Of a DNA stretch of 64,000 bases, positions 49,694 through 59,754 are shown in pieces. The stretch is from Agapanthus africanus (taxonomy: Eukaryota; Streptophyta; Magnoliopsida; Asparagales; Amaryllidaceae). The DNA is taken from positions 826,018,353-826,082,352 of the forward strand of contig CM057338.1 of NCBI GenBank assembly GCA_030015575.1, in the 5' to 3' direction. A model generated the notes under the pieces. It had not been told where the DNA came from. It worked only from the letters and a program-made list of their open reading frames with translations, and ran no database searches. The first letter of the stretch is position 1. Every line of letters begins with the position of its first letter. A program made the position numbers and the translations under genes.

Positions 49694-49733
49694 GTTGATT
49701 GGTCGCTGCAATTAGGAGAGAGAAGAAGAAACA
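49694..49733 (-). promoter_or_regulatory. Pyrimidine tract and AG just before the gag ATG
   Basis: Minus strand TTTCTTCTTCTCTCTCCTAA followed by TTGCAG, then CGACC and the ATG. It has the form of a plant 3' splice site and recurs before the gag start in families B and C (C: ...TCTCTCTTTGGCAG; B: ...TCTCTCCTGGTAG). I found no obvious donor by eye. Confidence 0.4.
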
Positions 49734-50189
49734 CTCAGCATGATCCTCTTGCAAGTTTAGAGTGGTTTTTAATTTGTCTAAACAGGATGGCTCCCACTGT
49801 TTCTCGAATCCCTCCTCAAACCATAAAGGAAGAATTAGTCAGGATTAATCCCACCGTACAATACTTGCTTAACCGTTCAGCCAGGCCGGTGTCGGTACTT
49901 CGAGGGAGGTTTTCCAACGCTTTCGCGAAGTTCCTTAATTAAAGAACCTCTTTTCCCTGGGGGCGTAGCCCCGCTAACACCTTTCTAGGCACCTACTAGG
50001 TTTATAGCATTGATCGTTAAGTGAGAAATTTCCCGAGGAGTAGCATATACTCACAGTAGGATCGGGATCCAAATATCATCGCGTGACGAAACTGAAGGAA
50101 TCCTACCAGAATCATCACACTCCAAATGGTATGCAAATCTAGCAAGTTTCAGTACTTATGAAACTCCCGATGTGGATTTTTGCCCCATG

Positions 50190-50410
50190 CTCTTATGACC
50201 TTGGCGTGAGGTCAAAATGTCATAAGTCACATGTCAAGTTCGTCCCATCATTATCCAGGTTAATTTGAACCCACCCGTACATACCCTTGACGTAGGCCAA
50301 AATGGCAGTACGACTGTCTCAAACCAACGCATTCTATCTATGCAACAGATAAATATCCGGCAGCTACCAATCACTATGCCTTGGCGTGAGGTCAAAATAC
50401 ATAGCTTGAA
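50190..50410 (-). other. Three-hairpin leader module
   Basis: Cores (plus-strand reading) TTGGCgtgagGTCAA at 50201-50215 and 50381-50395 and TTGACgtagGCCAA at about 50287-50300. Outer stems: CTTATGAC (50192-50199) with GTCATAAG (50219-50226), CGTAC (50276-50280) with GTACG (50308-50312), CTATG (50374-50378) with CATAG (50400-50404). Confidence 0.8.
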
Positions 50411-50610
50411 TACTACCGAATATTTAACTGAAATGATGGAGGGCTACGGATGGTTTTGGCAAAACCGTGAACGTAGTGAACTTGATTTGGTCGATGGAAC
50501 GAGATAGCTTTTAAATTGAGTGGCTCAAACTCCGTATTTTAAAAGTTTGTTTTGAAAAGAACCGAGTGGTTTTTCGAAAGTGTTCCAACGACTTTAACTT
50601 GGTTTATTAT

Positions 50611-50664
50611 CTTGCATTAGTTCTTTTAATGCGTGATATTCTTGCATTAGTTCTTTTAATGCGT
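50611..50664. repeat. 30-bp direct repeat in leader D
   Basis: 'cttgcattagttcttttaat' plus 'gcgtgatatt' (50611-50640) is followed by a second copy of the first 24 bases (50641-50664). Confidence 0.85.
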
Positions 50665-51779
50665 CCCATCATTTAAACCTACCATTGCAGAAAACAACCA
50701 AAATATGACGTACGCTTATGCCATTCGCATTCGCCACGGGGCCCCGTCATTACCCGTTAGGTTACTTAACTAACGACAGAGCGGGGGCTGGGCTAGCGCG
50801 TCTGTAAAACATAAGCAACGCCTAAATAATATCATATATAGATATACTGCAATGATAAACATTTCAGATCACAGATAAATACATTGGATATACTAGGAAT
50901 CTGTAATCTGTACGAGCCTGTAACAAAAACAGATTACACGGTCGCGGTGAATAGCCAAAACCCCACCCAAGACCCCTACGGGTGCGGCAAACTACCCGCC
51001 AAGTACCCGAAGCGTAGCAACCTCCCTCATCTCCATGAGTAGGCCACTCGACACTTCGGCATACCCGGTAGTTTGTGCACCCCTCCATGGGTCTATCCTA
51101 GGAGCAAAAACAGTAAAAAGAAATTATACAATGACGGCTACAACCCTTTCCCGGTTGTGCGGCCATACAAATAATTATTACATCAATTTACAAATTTACA
51201 TGAATTGCAAGAAAAGAAAACTCTCGTCTCACAACCCCCGGCTATTCACCCGCGACAATCCAACATATTTATATACACATTCCAGCACATTACAGATCAT
51301 GTATAACCCCGACCAATCGACTTATAGCGATTAGCCGACGTTCAATACATGCAAACATCACAGATATAACCATCATAGTCAAAGTGCAGTGAAGTTCGGA
51401 AAAAATACGGAATTATAGGACCCCAAAAGGAAATTTCTTTTCTGGAAAATCTGGGCACATATAATATATTCCAAAAATCCCAAAACCAACACAGACACAC
51501 ACTGCACGAAAAACGATGCACAGAAGACGACAAAGCGCGGCGGTTCCGCGGCGGCTGCCTAGCTCGCGCGGCGGAAGGGCGGCGGTTTCGACGAATTACT
51601 GTATCGTTTTTCTTGGGTGTTCACACAAAACCCTGAGCCGAATTTACAAGTATAAAGTTTTTCATTTTGAGCCAAAAAAATTTCAACAGAAACTCAGTTT
51701 TTGTAAAAGTTTGGTTTTTGGATTTTTCCGGTTCCGAACTTCGTTACACTTCACTACCAAGCTAGTTTAAGTTTAGTTA

Positions 51780-51792
51780 GGCTCTGATACCA
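51780..51792 (-). other. Primer-binding site of element D
   Basis: Minus strand TGGTATCAGAGCC, one base from the 5' LTR. Confidence 0.94.
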
Positions 51793-51793
51793 C

Positions 51794-53976
51794 TGTAAGT
51801 CCACGTTGCGACCCTCGGTTCTTACGGGGAGGCGGAAACGGTATAAAATCAAAATTTTAACGCAAGAGGCAACATGGACTAAGCTAGGTCGGGATCTTTA
51901 CCTAAACTAAAACTAGCATACTAAGCTAAAGATATTTAGCTACTCGGATGAAGATGGTTATACCTAAACTTGAACTCCTTCTCTTCAAGCTCCGATGGTG
52001 GTTCGATGGCTCCTTCTCGTCGTCTCCGTACGCCGAAGATAGATCCACTTGAAAGCTCCAACCTTTAGCTCCTTCTTCGTTCTTTGAAGAAACTAGTTCA
52101 CTTGGTTTGCTAAACCTAGTGAACTAGAATGAGTAGAGAGGAAATAGAATGGGATTTTATCTATGGTTCTTGATTCTCAACTCATGAGACAAGAGAACCA
52201 TAGATCAAGAGAGGGAGCAAGAGGTTGAGAGTGAGAGCAAGAGGAGAGCTCAAGAACAAGAGAGAGAATGAGCAAGAAAGAATGAGCAACTCTTTTGTCT
52301 TTCACCCTCTCATAATCCAAAGTGATCATAACTCATCATATCAAAAAAGTCTTATGTGATGGTTAGAAGCAACCATAACCTTATCATGTCATGCACTCAT
52401 TTTACTCAAATGAGCAAGCAAGAAAAAAGTCTTTGGCATGAAATGATAACCATGGTTATCATGATGGTCAACTAGTCAAGCCTAGTCAACCGGTCAACAA
52501 GTCAACAAAAGTCAACAAGTCAACAAAGTCAACAAGTCAACAAAAGTCAACAAGTCAACAACCATATCACCATAATACTTAATTAATATAATAGTTAATC
52601 ACATATCATATTCTCATTAGGGTTGAGCAAAAAGTCAAAAAGTCAACGGTCAACTGTCAACAACCCTAATGAGAATCCGCTGTCTGTGCCTCCCTGTCAA
52701 CTGTGCATACACACCCGCATCCGCGTTCCGAGGAACACGAATGCAAACTGGATAAATCCAATCCCATAAGGTACACTAGGATCTGGCTTAAACCAAAGCC
52801 CGCTAGTGTAAACTGTCCGGACACTGTACGTGCACAAGTGCACGGATGTGACCGAACCCTGTCGCAAAACCATGCGACCTGTCGCAATACCATGCGACCT
52901 CTACTCTTTTGCCTAAAGGCGAAAAGCTTTCTATGTGGGACTCTAAAGACTCGACACTACGCTGGCAGTGGGTTTAACCATAGACCGCAAGCGGCACTAG
53001 CTGTGCGTAACGGTCCCCAGGTAATGCCGACAAGAAGACCGACGAGGCGAAACCCATCTGAACTCCTACTGAGCCTGAGTGTGACATTCTCCGTACAGTC
53101 CGGTCTGTTCGTCTGATACATCGCATGGCGGGCCTAGGGGGCGGTAAACGTCAGTCCCCCAATAGCGGTACAAGTCGTGCCGGAGTGAAGCCCAATACAC
53201 CCTGAGATAACACTGGAAAACTACCAGTATATCTCGTTTGCCCTGGCCAGGGACTACTCGTGTAATGGCTCTCCTAGACACAGCGCGATGTCAACCCCCA
53301 ATACCGGGAGAGACGAATCCTGTCTAACCGTCACTGCCTCCAAGTGCTTCGGGACTGCACCCAACCACCACCTGTTTGCACGACTCCTTTGAGCCGTGGT
53401 AGGGTAGTGATCAAAGTACAGTGGGAACACACCCGAGGCGAAGTGACAGTGTCAAGTCAGCGGACTAAGCTGTACTCATGTCACCTGGGAACTGATAACT
53501 GACGATAGGTATAATACCAACTAGTCAGTTCCCGACGAGTCCTGTCCAGTGTACCCGTAACCTAACGAGCACCCGCATACTATCTCAAGTACGACGTACT
53601 GACGGCTGTGGGACAGACCGTCTCCCACACTGGGATGAGAAGCGCATGCGCTGGTCTACTCCGGAGTATCGATGCCCTGTCTCGATAGTCCTGCGACCAG
53701 GGACCTGCATAAGGATGTGCTTATAGATTACCCAGCCCCACTAGTGTGACGGCCATCACATCGCTGGTAATCAAGCAAAGATCCTAAGGGCTCTACTAAT
53801 GTGTATAGGCGATATACAAAAATAAACACATGTACACATTGAAGTAGAAACAAACCAAGTAGCATACTACTATTTTGAGCAAGATTGTATATACAAGGTG
53901 AATATCCCAAGCATCCATTAAGTAATATACAAACCAGTATGATACAGTAATGGCCTCTAGGGCATATACACTAACA
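51794..53976 (-). mobile_element. Element D 5' LTR
   Basis: 2183 bp, same ends as the 3' LTR and about 99.7% identical by eye. The promoter for the element should lie here; I could not identify a TATA box with confidence. Confidence 0.95.
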
Positions 53977-54452
53977 CAATCTACCTCTTCACTAAGTGAT
54001 GAACTTGATAAAGAAACAACCCAATCTAAATGGCTAGTAGAGAAGAGGCTGATGAAGTAGGAATTTTGCTCACTTTAGAAATAATTTTCTCACTATATTT
54101 CTTCACCTCTCATGAAGCTAGTAAGCTTTTTGGAGATGAGGAAGAAAATAAAGTGTGAATGGAATAATGAGTGAGAATAGCAACCATGGGTGAGTTAGCA
54201 TCATATACCAACTCATCTAGAGACTAAACTATGGCTAACAATAATTGTTAGGTTAATAAATATCTACAAGTAAAACAAAATTAGTGGACTTGATCAATGG
54301 TTCCACAAGCTTCTACAAGCTTCAACCATGTGACTAATTTCCAACTAATTTGATTTACTTTAAATAAATAATACCCATCATTATTATAAGCATGGTGTGA
54401 GTCTCATACACCCAAGTAGCATGTGGCATCAAGCATAACACAAAAGAAGTAC

Positions 54453-54493
<41 letters not shown>

Positions 54494-55866
54494 ATATATA
54501 CTAAGTGTACACTAGTGAGAAAAAGAAATGCTTAAGAGAGCTAATATTAGTTAATGTAAATTAATATATCAAATATATAATTATACATTAAATTATTAAA
54601 TCAACACTTGATCTAATAATCCGGCTACATTACATACAACCGACTAATATTTTATGTATCAACTTATCGAATCAATACTTGATTCGATAACCCGGCTATA
54701 TCACATATAACCGGTCGATATCACATATCGCGAGAATAGAATGTGGTATCACATTCGCACATTAATCTCGGTCCTGCACATATCACATATGTGCTCCTAC
54801 TTCGTTTCGCTTGAGCCAGAAAACCTCTGTGTAGGACCCTAAAGACTCGTCAATACGCCGGCAGTAGGTGGTGATCATATCAGTCACCCACAAGCCGCAA
54901 GCGGTCTGCTAAACTTAACGGCCACCCGGGTATTGAGCGATCAAAAGATCAACAAGCAGGCCTGCTCATACTCCTGCGAATCCATTAAGTAACACTACCG
55001 TACAGTCTGGTCTCTTCGTCTGATATGTCGCATATCACAACCTGGGGGTGGTATAACGTCAGACCCTAATAGCCTGATAAGTCATGCCGATGCAAGGTCT
55101 ATAACGGTTCGAGAAACTTCTGATAACACTTACCAGTAGATCTCAGCAACCCTGGTAAGGGATTTCCTATTATGGCCAATCGAGAATAGTGCAACATCAA
55201 CCCCCAATACCGGGAGAGACGAATCCTCTCCTATCGCTCATTGCCTCCATATGACTCGGGACTGTACCCAAAAAACCACCGTTTTGCATGATCTATTGAA
55301 CGTTGTAAGGTGAAAATCAAACCACAGTGGGAATCACACAAGACTCTATGACGATCTCGGGTCGACAGACTAACCTTTACTAGTGTCACCAGAGAACTGC
55401 TATCTGACGATAGGTATAATACCATCTAGGAGTTCTCGGCGAGTCCGTCCAGTGTATCCAGTCTCCACTGAGCACCCGTATACCTTCTCTGATGTCAAAC
55501 ACCAATGGATGTGGGATCATCCATCGCCCATCATATGGGTCAAGAAGCGTATACGCTAGTCTACTCTGGAATATCGATGCCCCGTCTCGATACTCCCACG
55601 ACTAGGAACATTTGAAGGATGTACTTACCGACTATCTCTGCCCCACTAGTATGATCTGCATCATAATCCTAGTAGTCAAGTACTCATTCTAAGGGCTTTA
55701 TCAACATGTAATAGAGAGACAATAAGTGTACATGTTAAGATAAAGTGCAACCAGATAGCATACTATCATGTCAAGCAAGAAAGTCCTCCCTATATATGTC
55801 CAAGCATCCACTACAATATACATCGCATGTACAGTAATGACCTCTAGGGCATACATATAACTAACA
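53977..55866 (-). mobile_element. Family B shared LTR, right piece
   Basis: Continues the LTR from 43545 after the second TSD copy (53977-53981). It ends ...ataactaaca at 55866 and is followed by a purine tract. AT palindrome units at about 54590-54725 and the GGTATAATACC hairpin at about 55392-55437. The LTR therefore has a PBS on one side and a purine tract on the other. Confidence 0.88.
54457..54490. repeat. (AT)17 microsatellite
   Basis: 34 bases of pure AT dinucleotide. The corresponding place in the 25450 LTR (about 26262-26275) has only a short run. Confidence 0.9.
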
Positions 55867-57390
55867 GTCTCCCACTTGCACTAAGGCCATTTGTTCTAAT
55901 ATCTCATACTCAACGTCCTATAGAAGTCTCTCTAGGGAAAGGCCTTTGTGAGTGGATCCACCGTGTTATCCTTCGCCTCAACTCTCCTGACCTCGATCCC
56001 CTAGAGATCAACCATCTCCCTGATCAGGTGATACTTGCCTCGGAATATGTCTGGATCGCTGATGGGACCTGCGTTCCTAGGCCAAAACCATAACTCCATT
56101 GTTGTCATAATAACAATTATTAGACGCTCAATGGTAGGAACCATGTTCATCTCATGAACAAGAAATTTCCAGACAACCTCTTTGGTAGCATCATTGGTAG
56201 CGATGCATTCAGCCTTTATCGTCTAGTATGTCATGGTATCTAGCTTGGAACTCTTCCAACATACTGTCCCTCCACTGAGGGTAAAGAAAATGCCTGTGAC
56301 TGACTTTCAGTCGACCTTATCACTCTGGAAGCTTTAACCAAGAACATTCTTTTAGTGCTTCTCAAGTACTTAAGAATGTCCTCCATGGTTGTCTAGAGAT
56401 TCTCCCAAGGTCCGATTGATTCCTGATCACTACACCTGGTGATTTAGCTACATCTGGTCTGCTACATAACATCGCATACTTGATAGAGCCTATTACCGAA
56501 GCATAGGGTATCCCTTGCACGTGAGCTCTCTCCAAATCAGTCTCGAAAGACATCTTTTTGGAGAGAGCGATTCATGAGTAAATAGGCGAACCATCACGCT
56601 TAGAATATTCCATACTAAACCCCTTTAGTACGGTGTTAATGTACCTGGATTTGGGACACTCCCAACTTCCACTTAGATCTATCATCATAGATCATAATCC
56701 TCAAGATGTAGTTGGTATCATCCAGATCTTCCATGGAAAATCCTCGTGATAAGAGGAGCTTGACCGAGTGTAGCATAGGAAACCATTTCCTATCAAGAGT
56801 ATGTCATCTACGTACAATACGTGGAAGACAACCTTACTCTCTACAACCTTCTTGTATATTCAAGGTTCATCTACCTTTTTAATGAAGTCAAACTCTTTGA
56901 CTGCCACATAAAAATAGATGTTCCAACACCGTGATGCATGCTTTAATCTTGATAGACTTAAGCATAGCCACTGGAGAAAAGGTTTCATCATAAACCACAC
57001 CTGGTTATTGACGAAAACCTTTTACTACAAGTCTGGCTTTGAAAGTCTCAACTTTTCCATTTACACTAAGAATCTTCTAAAGATCCACTTGCTCTCGATG
57101 GGTTTTACCCCTTCAGGTGCAACATTCAAAGTCATACTTTGTTGGTGTACATGGATTCCATCTTTGATCGCATAGTATCCAGCCATTTCACAGTGTCCCC
57201 CACTCGTGATGGCCTGCCCGAACCTAGTTGGGTCATCATCTACCATGATGCAATCCGCGCTCCCACTGTCACCGAGGAAACCGTAGTATCTCTCAGGTGG
57301 ATGAGAAACCCTACCAGATTCGCGGAGAGGCTGAGGTTTGTTGGAGATTATTGAATCCTTTGGTTTTACCAAATCATCAGCTGTTAGTTT
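55867..57390 (-). pseudogene. Decayed RT-RNaseH of second internal copy B2
   Basis: Minus strand, next to the purine tract at 55867-55882. Colinear with 27648-29175. 'YVDDILLIGN' can be read at about 56780-56825, 'PYASVIGSIKYAMLCSRPDV' in 56553-56362, and 'RESGRVSHPPERYYGFLGDS' in 57372-57061. Stops and frame changes occur at many of the same places as in B1, which suggests a common decayed ancestor or a duplication. Confidence 0.8.
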
Positions 57391-58430
57391 GTCTTGCTGG
57401 AACTCCTTCCGGTTCTACCATATGACCACTAATTTCTTCATAAGAAATACCTTTGCTAAAAAAGGTGGCATGCTGAGAAACAAAACACCTTTTGCTCCTC
57501 AGTGTGGTAGAAGATATTCTCTCGCAAATGTTTGGGATATCATAACAAACTTATACAGAACTGCCCTTGCCTCGAGCTTGTCTGGATTTTGTTTTTCAAC
57601 ATAGGCCGGACAACCCCATATCTTAACTCGTTTAAGACATGGTCTCTTCCCATTCCCTATCTCATATGGAGTGGTAGGCACTAATTTGGATGGAACCTCA
57701 TTCAATAGGTATGCAGCTTCTCAAGTGCATAACCCCCAAAAGGAAACAGGCAACTTAGCAGTACTCATCATAGAGCGTACCATATCTCATAGAGTGCGAT
57801 ACCTACGCCCCGATACACCGTTGTGCTGTGGTGTATACGAAGGAGTAAGCTGAGAGAGAATCTCATTATCCCTTTAGAAACTCCAGGAACTCCATCCGGA
57901 AGTATTCTCCTCCTCGATCACATCGAAGGACTTAATAATTCTACCAGTCTGGCTCTCGACTTCAAGCTTATATTCCTTGAATTTCTCAAAAGTTTCAGAC
58001 TTGTATTTCAACAGAAACACATGTCCGAATCTTGAGAGATCGTCGATGAATGTAACGAAATACAAAGAACCAACCCTGGCATTTGTAGACATAGGACCGT
58101 ATACATCATCATGTATCTGTCCCAAGAGTTCAACAACTCTTTCTCTATTTCCAGTAAACGGAGTATTGGTTATTTTACTTTTGAGACAAGACTGGCAAGT
58201 ATCATAAGATGAAAATTCGAACAAATTCTAATATTCATCCTTATGTAACTTAGCTGGTCGTGTCACTTTGATATGACCTAGTCTACAATGCCACAAAAAG
58301 GATTCGTTCATTTCTGAACTATTCCTCTTGTGTGTGTTCTATACACTTTGAACTGTGGTTTGATTTAGATCGTATATGCTATTATATAACGTGTCTGATC
58401 CAATCAACTCTTAATTAAGGAAAATGTTCA
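57391..58430 (-). pseudogene. Decayed integrase of copy B2
   Basis: Minus strand. The open stretch 58224-57874 holds the CxxC of the zinc finger ('CQSCLKSKI') and the core 'FVTFIDDLSRFGHVFLLKYK'; 57705-57499 holds 'LVPTTPYE', 'KIWGCPAYVEKQ' and 'LEARAVLYKF'. Slightly better preserved than B1. It is uninterrupted at the place where B1 carries the family C insertion. Confidence 0.78.
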
Positions 58431-58934
58431 TAATATTATCCTCCAATACATAATTATATCTTTCTTTAAGTTAATAAAGAATCTGATGTAATGATATATA
58501 TCAGGTTCGGTATGTAATAATATTTGTTCAAAATCAATGTATTACCATTTGGTAATATAAGGTGATATATGCCAACTGATTTGGCTGCAACAATTGCACC
58601 ATTTTCTAACACTTAGAGACATATCACCCAATCCTAAATCTCTACCTTTCTATAGCCCATGTAACAGATTACGTATGTGGGATCCTTATCCGGTATCTCA
58701 TACCTAATACGTAGAGGATACTGAGAAACAGTCCTTGGTAACTAACACACCCGAAGAATATGCATCAATATGCTTATTCCTCGATTGGGTCGCGTAGAAA
58801 TCCGGATATTCCCCTATTTCCTGCTCGGACTTATAATATTTATAAGATAGAGCAGAACCAACGTTCCCTAGCTCAGTATAATAAGCAGGTTCGGTCAATG
58901 CATCAATATTACTATCTTGATTAAGGCGTGACAT
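58431..58934 (-). pseudogene. Protease relic and gag remnant of copy B2
   Basis: Minus strand. ATG at 58934-58932, then 'MSRLNQDSNIDALTEPAYY' and an open stretch of 76 residues to 58704. As in B1, the capsid domain is deleted and the zinc knuckle is degenerate. The protease relic follows. The shared deletion shows it was present before the two copies separated. Confidence 0.75.
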
Positions 58935-59043
58935 GGTCGCTACCAGGAGAGAGAGAGAGAAGAAAACACTCAGCGTATGCTCTTACAAGATCAGATTGGT
59001 TATTATTTTATCTAATCAGGATGGCTCCCACTGTTTTTATCAA
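58935..59043 (-). other. Start of the B2 leader, truncated
   Basis: Matches 40155-40260 including the pyrimidine tract and 'atggctcccactgtttttat', then breaks off near 59043 against a pol fragment. The rest of the leader, the PBS and the outer LTR of the array are missing. Confidence 0.7.
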
Positions 59044-59754
59044 ATCCTTCATTTCAACTCTCCTAACCTCGATCTCCCGGTGATCTACTATCTCCCGGAT
59101 CAGGTGATACCACCTCAGAATTTGTCTGGATCGCTGATTGGATTGGGGTTCTATGGACAAAACCACAGCTCCATTATTATCACAATACACAGGTATTGGA
59201 GGCTCAATGGATGGACACATACCAAGTTCAGCAATGAACTTCTTCATCCAGACAACCTCTTTGGAAGCATCGTTAGCAGCAATGTATCCATCCTCCATCG
59301 TCGAGTCTGCTACGGTATCTTGCTTAGAACTCTTCCAACATACCGCCCCTCCATTGAGGGTGAAGACAAAACCCGAGACCGACTTGTTATCACTCTGGAA
59401 GCTCGAATCAGTAAAGGACACCTCATGGAGTTCACCATTACCATACACCAAGAACATCTCTTTAGTCCTTCTTAAGTACTTAAGAATGTTCTTTCACATC
59501 TGTCCAATGCTTCTCCCCAGGATCTGATTGATACCTACTTACCGTACTAAGTGCGTAAGCTACATCCGGTCTGGTGCATAACATCGTGTACATGATTGAC
59601 CTAACTGCAGAAGCATAGGGTATCCCTTGCATGCGAGCCCTCTCCAAATCAGTCTTGGGAGACATCTCTTTGGAGAGAGTGATTCCAGAGCAAGCGGGTA
59701 AATTACCACGCTTAGAATCTTCTATACTAAAACTCATTAGTATGTTGTCAATTT
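59044..59754 (-). pseudogene. Copia RT-RNaseH C-terminal fragment
   Basis: Minus strand, two frames: 59737-59480 has 'SFSIEDSKRGNLPACSGITL' and 'MLCTRPDVAYALSTVSRYQS', and 59457 down to the break has 'GFVFTLNGGAVCWKSSKQDT', 'YCDNNGA' and 'YHLIREIVDHREIEVRRV'. It is closer to element D than to the decayed family B pol. One frameshift separates the two stretches. It is cut on the right by the plus-strand LTR at 59755 and on the left by the B2 leader. Confidence 0.8.

Larger units (their letters stand above)
49734..51779 (-). other. Element D leader
   Basis: About 2 kb of non-coding leader on the minus strand. It contains the three-hairpin module (50190-50410), a 30-bp direct repeat (50611-50664) where other leaders have the twin module, and the conserved block at about 50740-50805. 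Confidence 0.8.
43546..53976 (-). mobile_element. Young Angela-type copia element D
   Basis: 10431 bp, minus strand. LTRs 43546-45728 and 51794-53976 are both exactly 2183 bp and I count about seven substitutions between them and no indel. TSD caatc is perfect (43541-43545 and 53977-53981). PBS 51780-51792, purine tract 45729-45742, gag-pol 49693-45743. This is the most recent and structurally most complete element in the window. Despite the near-identical LTRs, the single gag-pol frame has two frameshifts and three stops. It is inserted in a family B LTR. Confidence 0.95.
25450..55866 (-). mobile_element. Family B copia element B1 with two nested insertions
   Basis: Minus-strand element: 3' LTR 25450-27631, internal 27632-43221, 5' LTR 43222-55866. 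The internal region is split by the family C element at 30232-39651, and the 5' LTR is split by the family D element at 43546-53976. PBS and purine tract are present. The 5' LTR is followed at 55867 by the purine tract of another internal region of the same family, so it is shared. Left TSD candidate atatc; no right TSD because of the shared LTR. Gag is mostly deleted and pol is decayed, so the element is non-autonomous. Confidence 0.8.

Noticed and set aside
59008-59457. 149-residue minus-strand frame ending beyond the RNaseH motif
   Set aside because: The last residues come from reading across the junction near 59044 into the B2 leader, so the C-terminus is a chimera and not a gene product.
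58933-59475. 180-residue plus-strand open frame
   Set aside because: Antisense to the RT-RNaseH fragment at 59044-59754.
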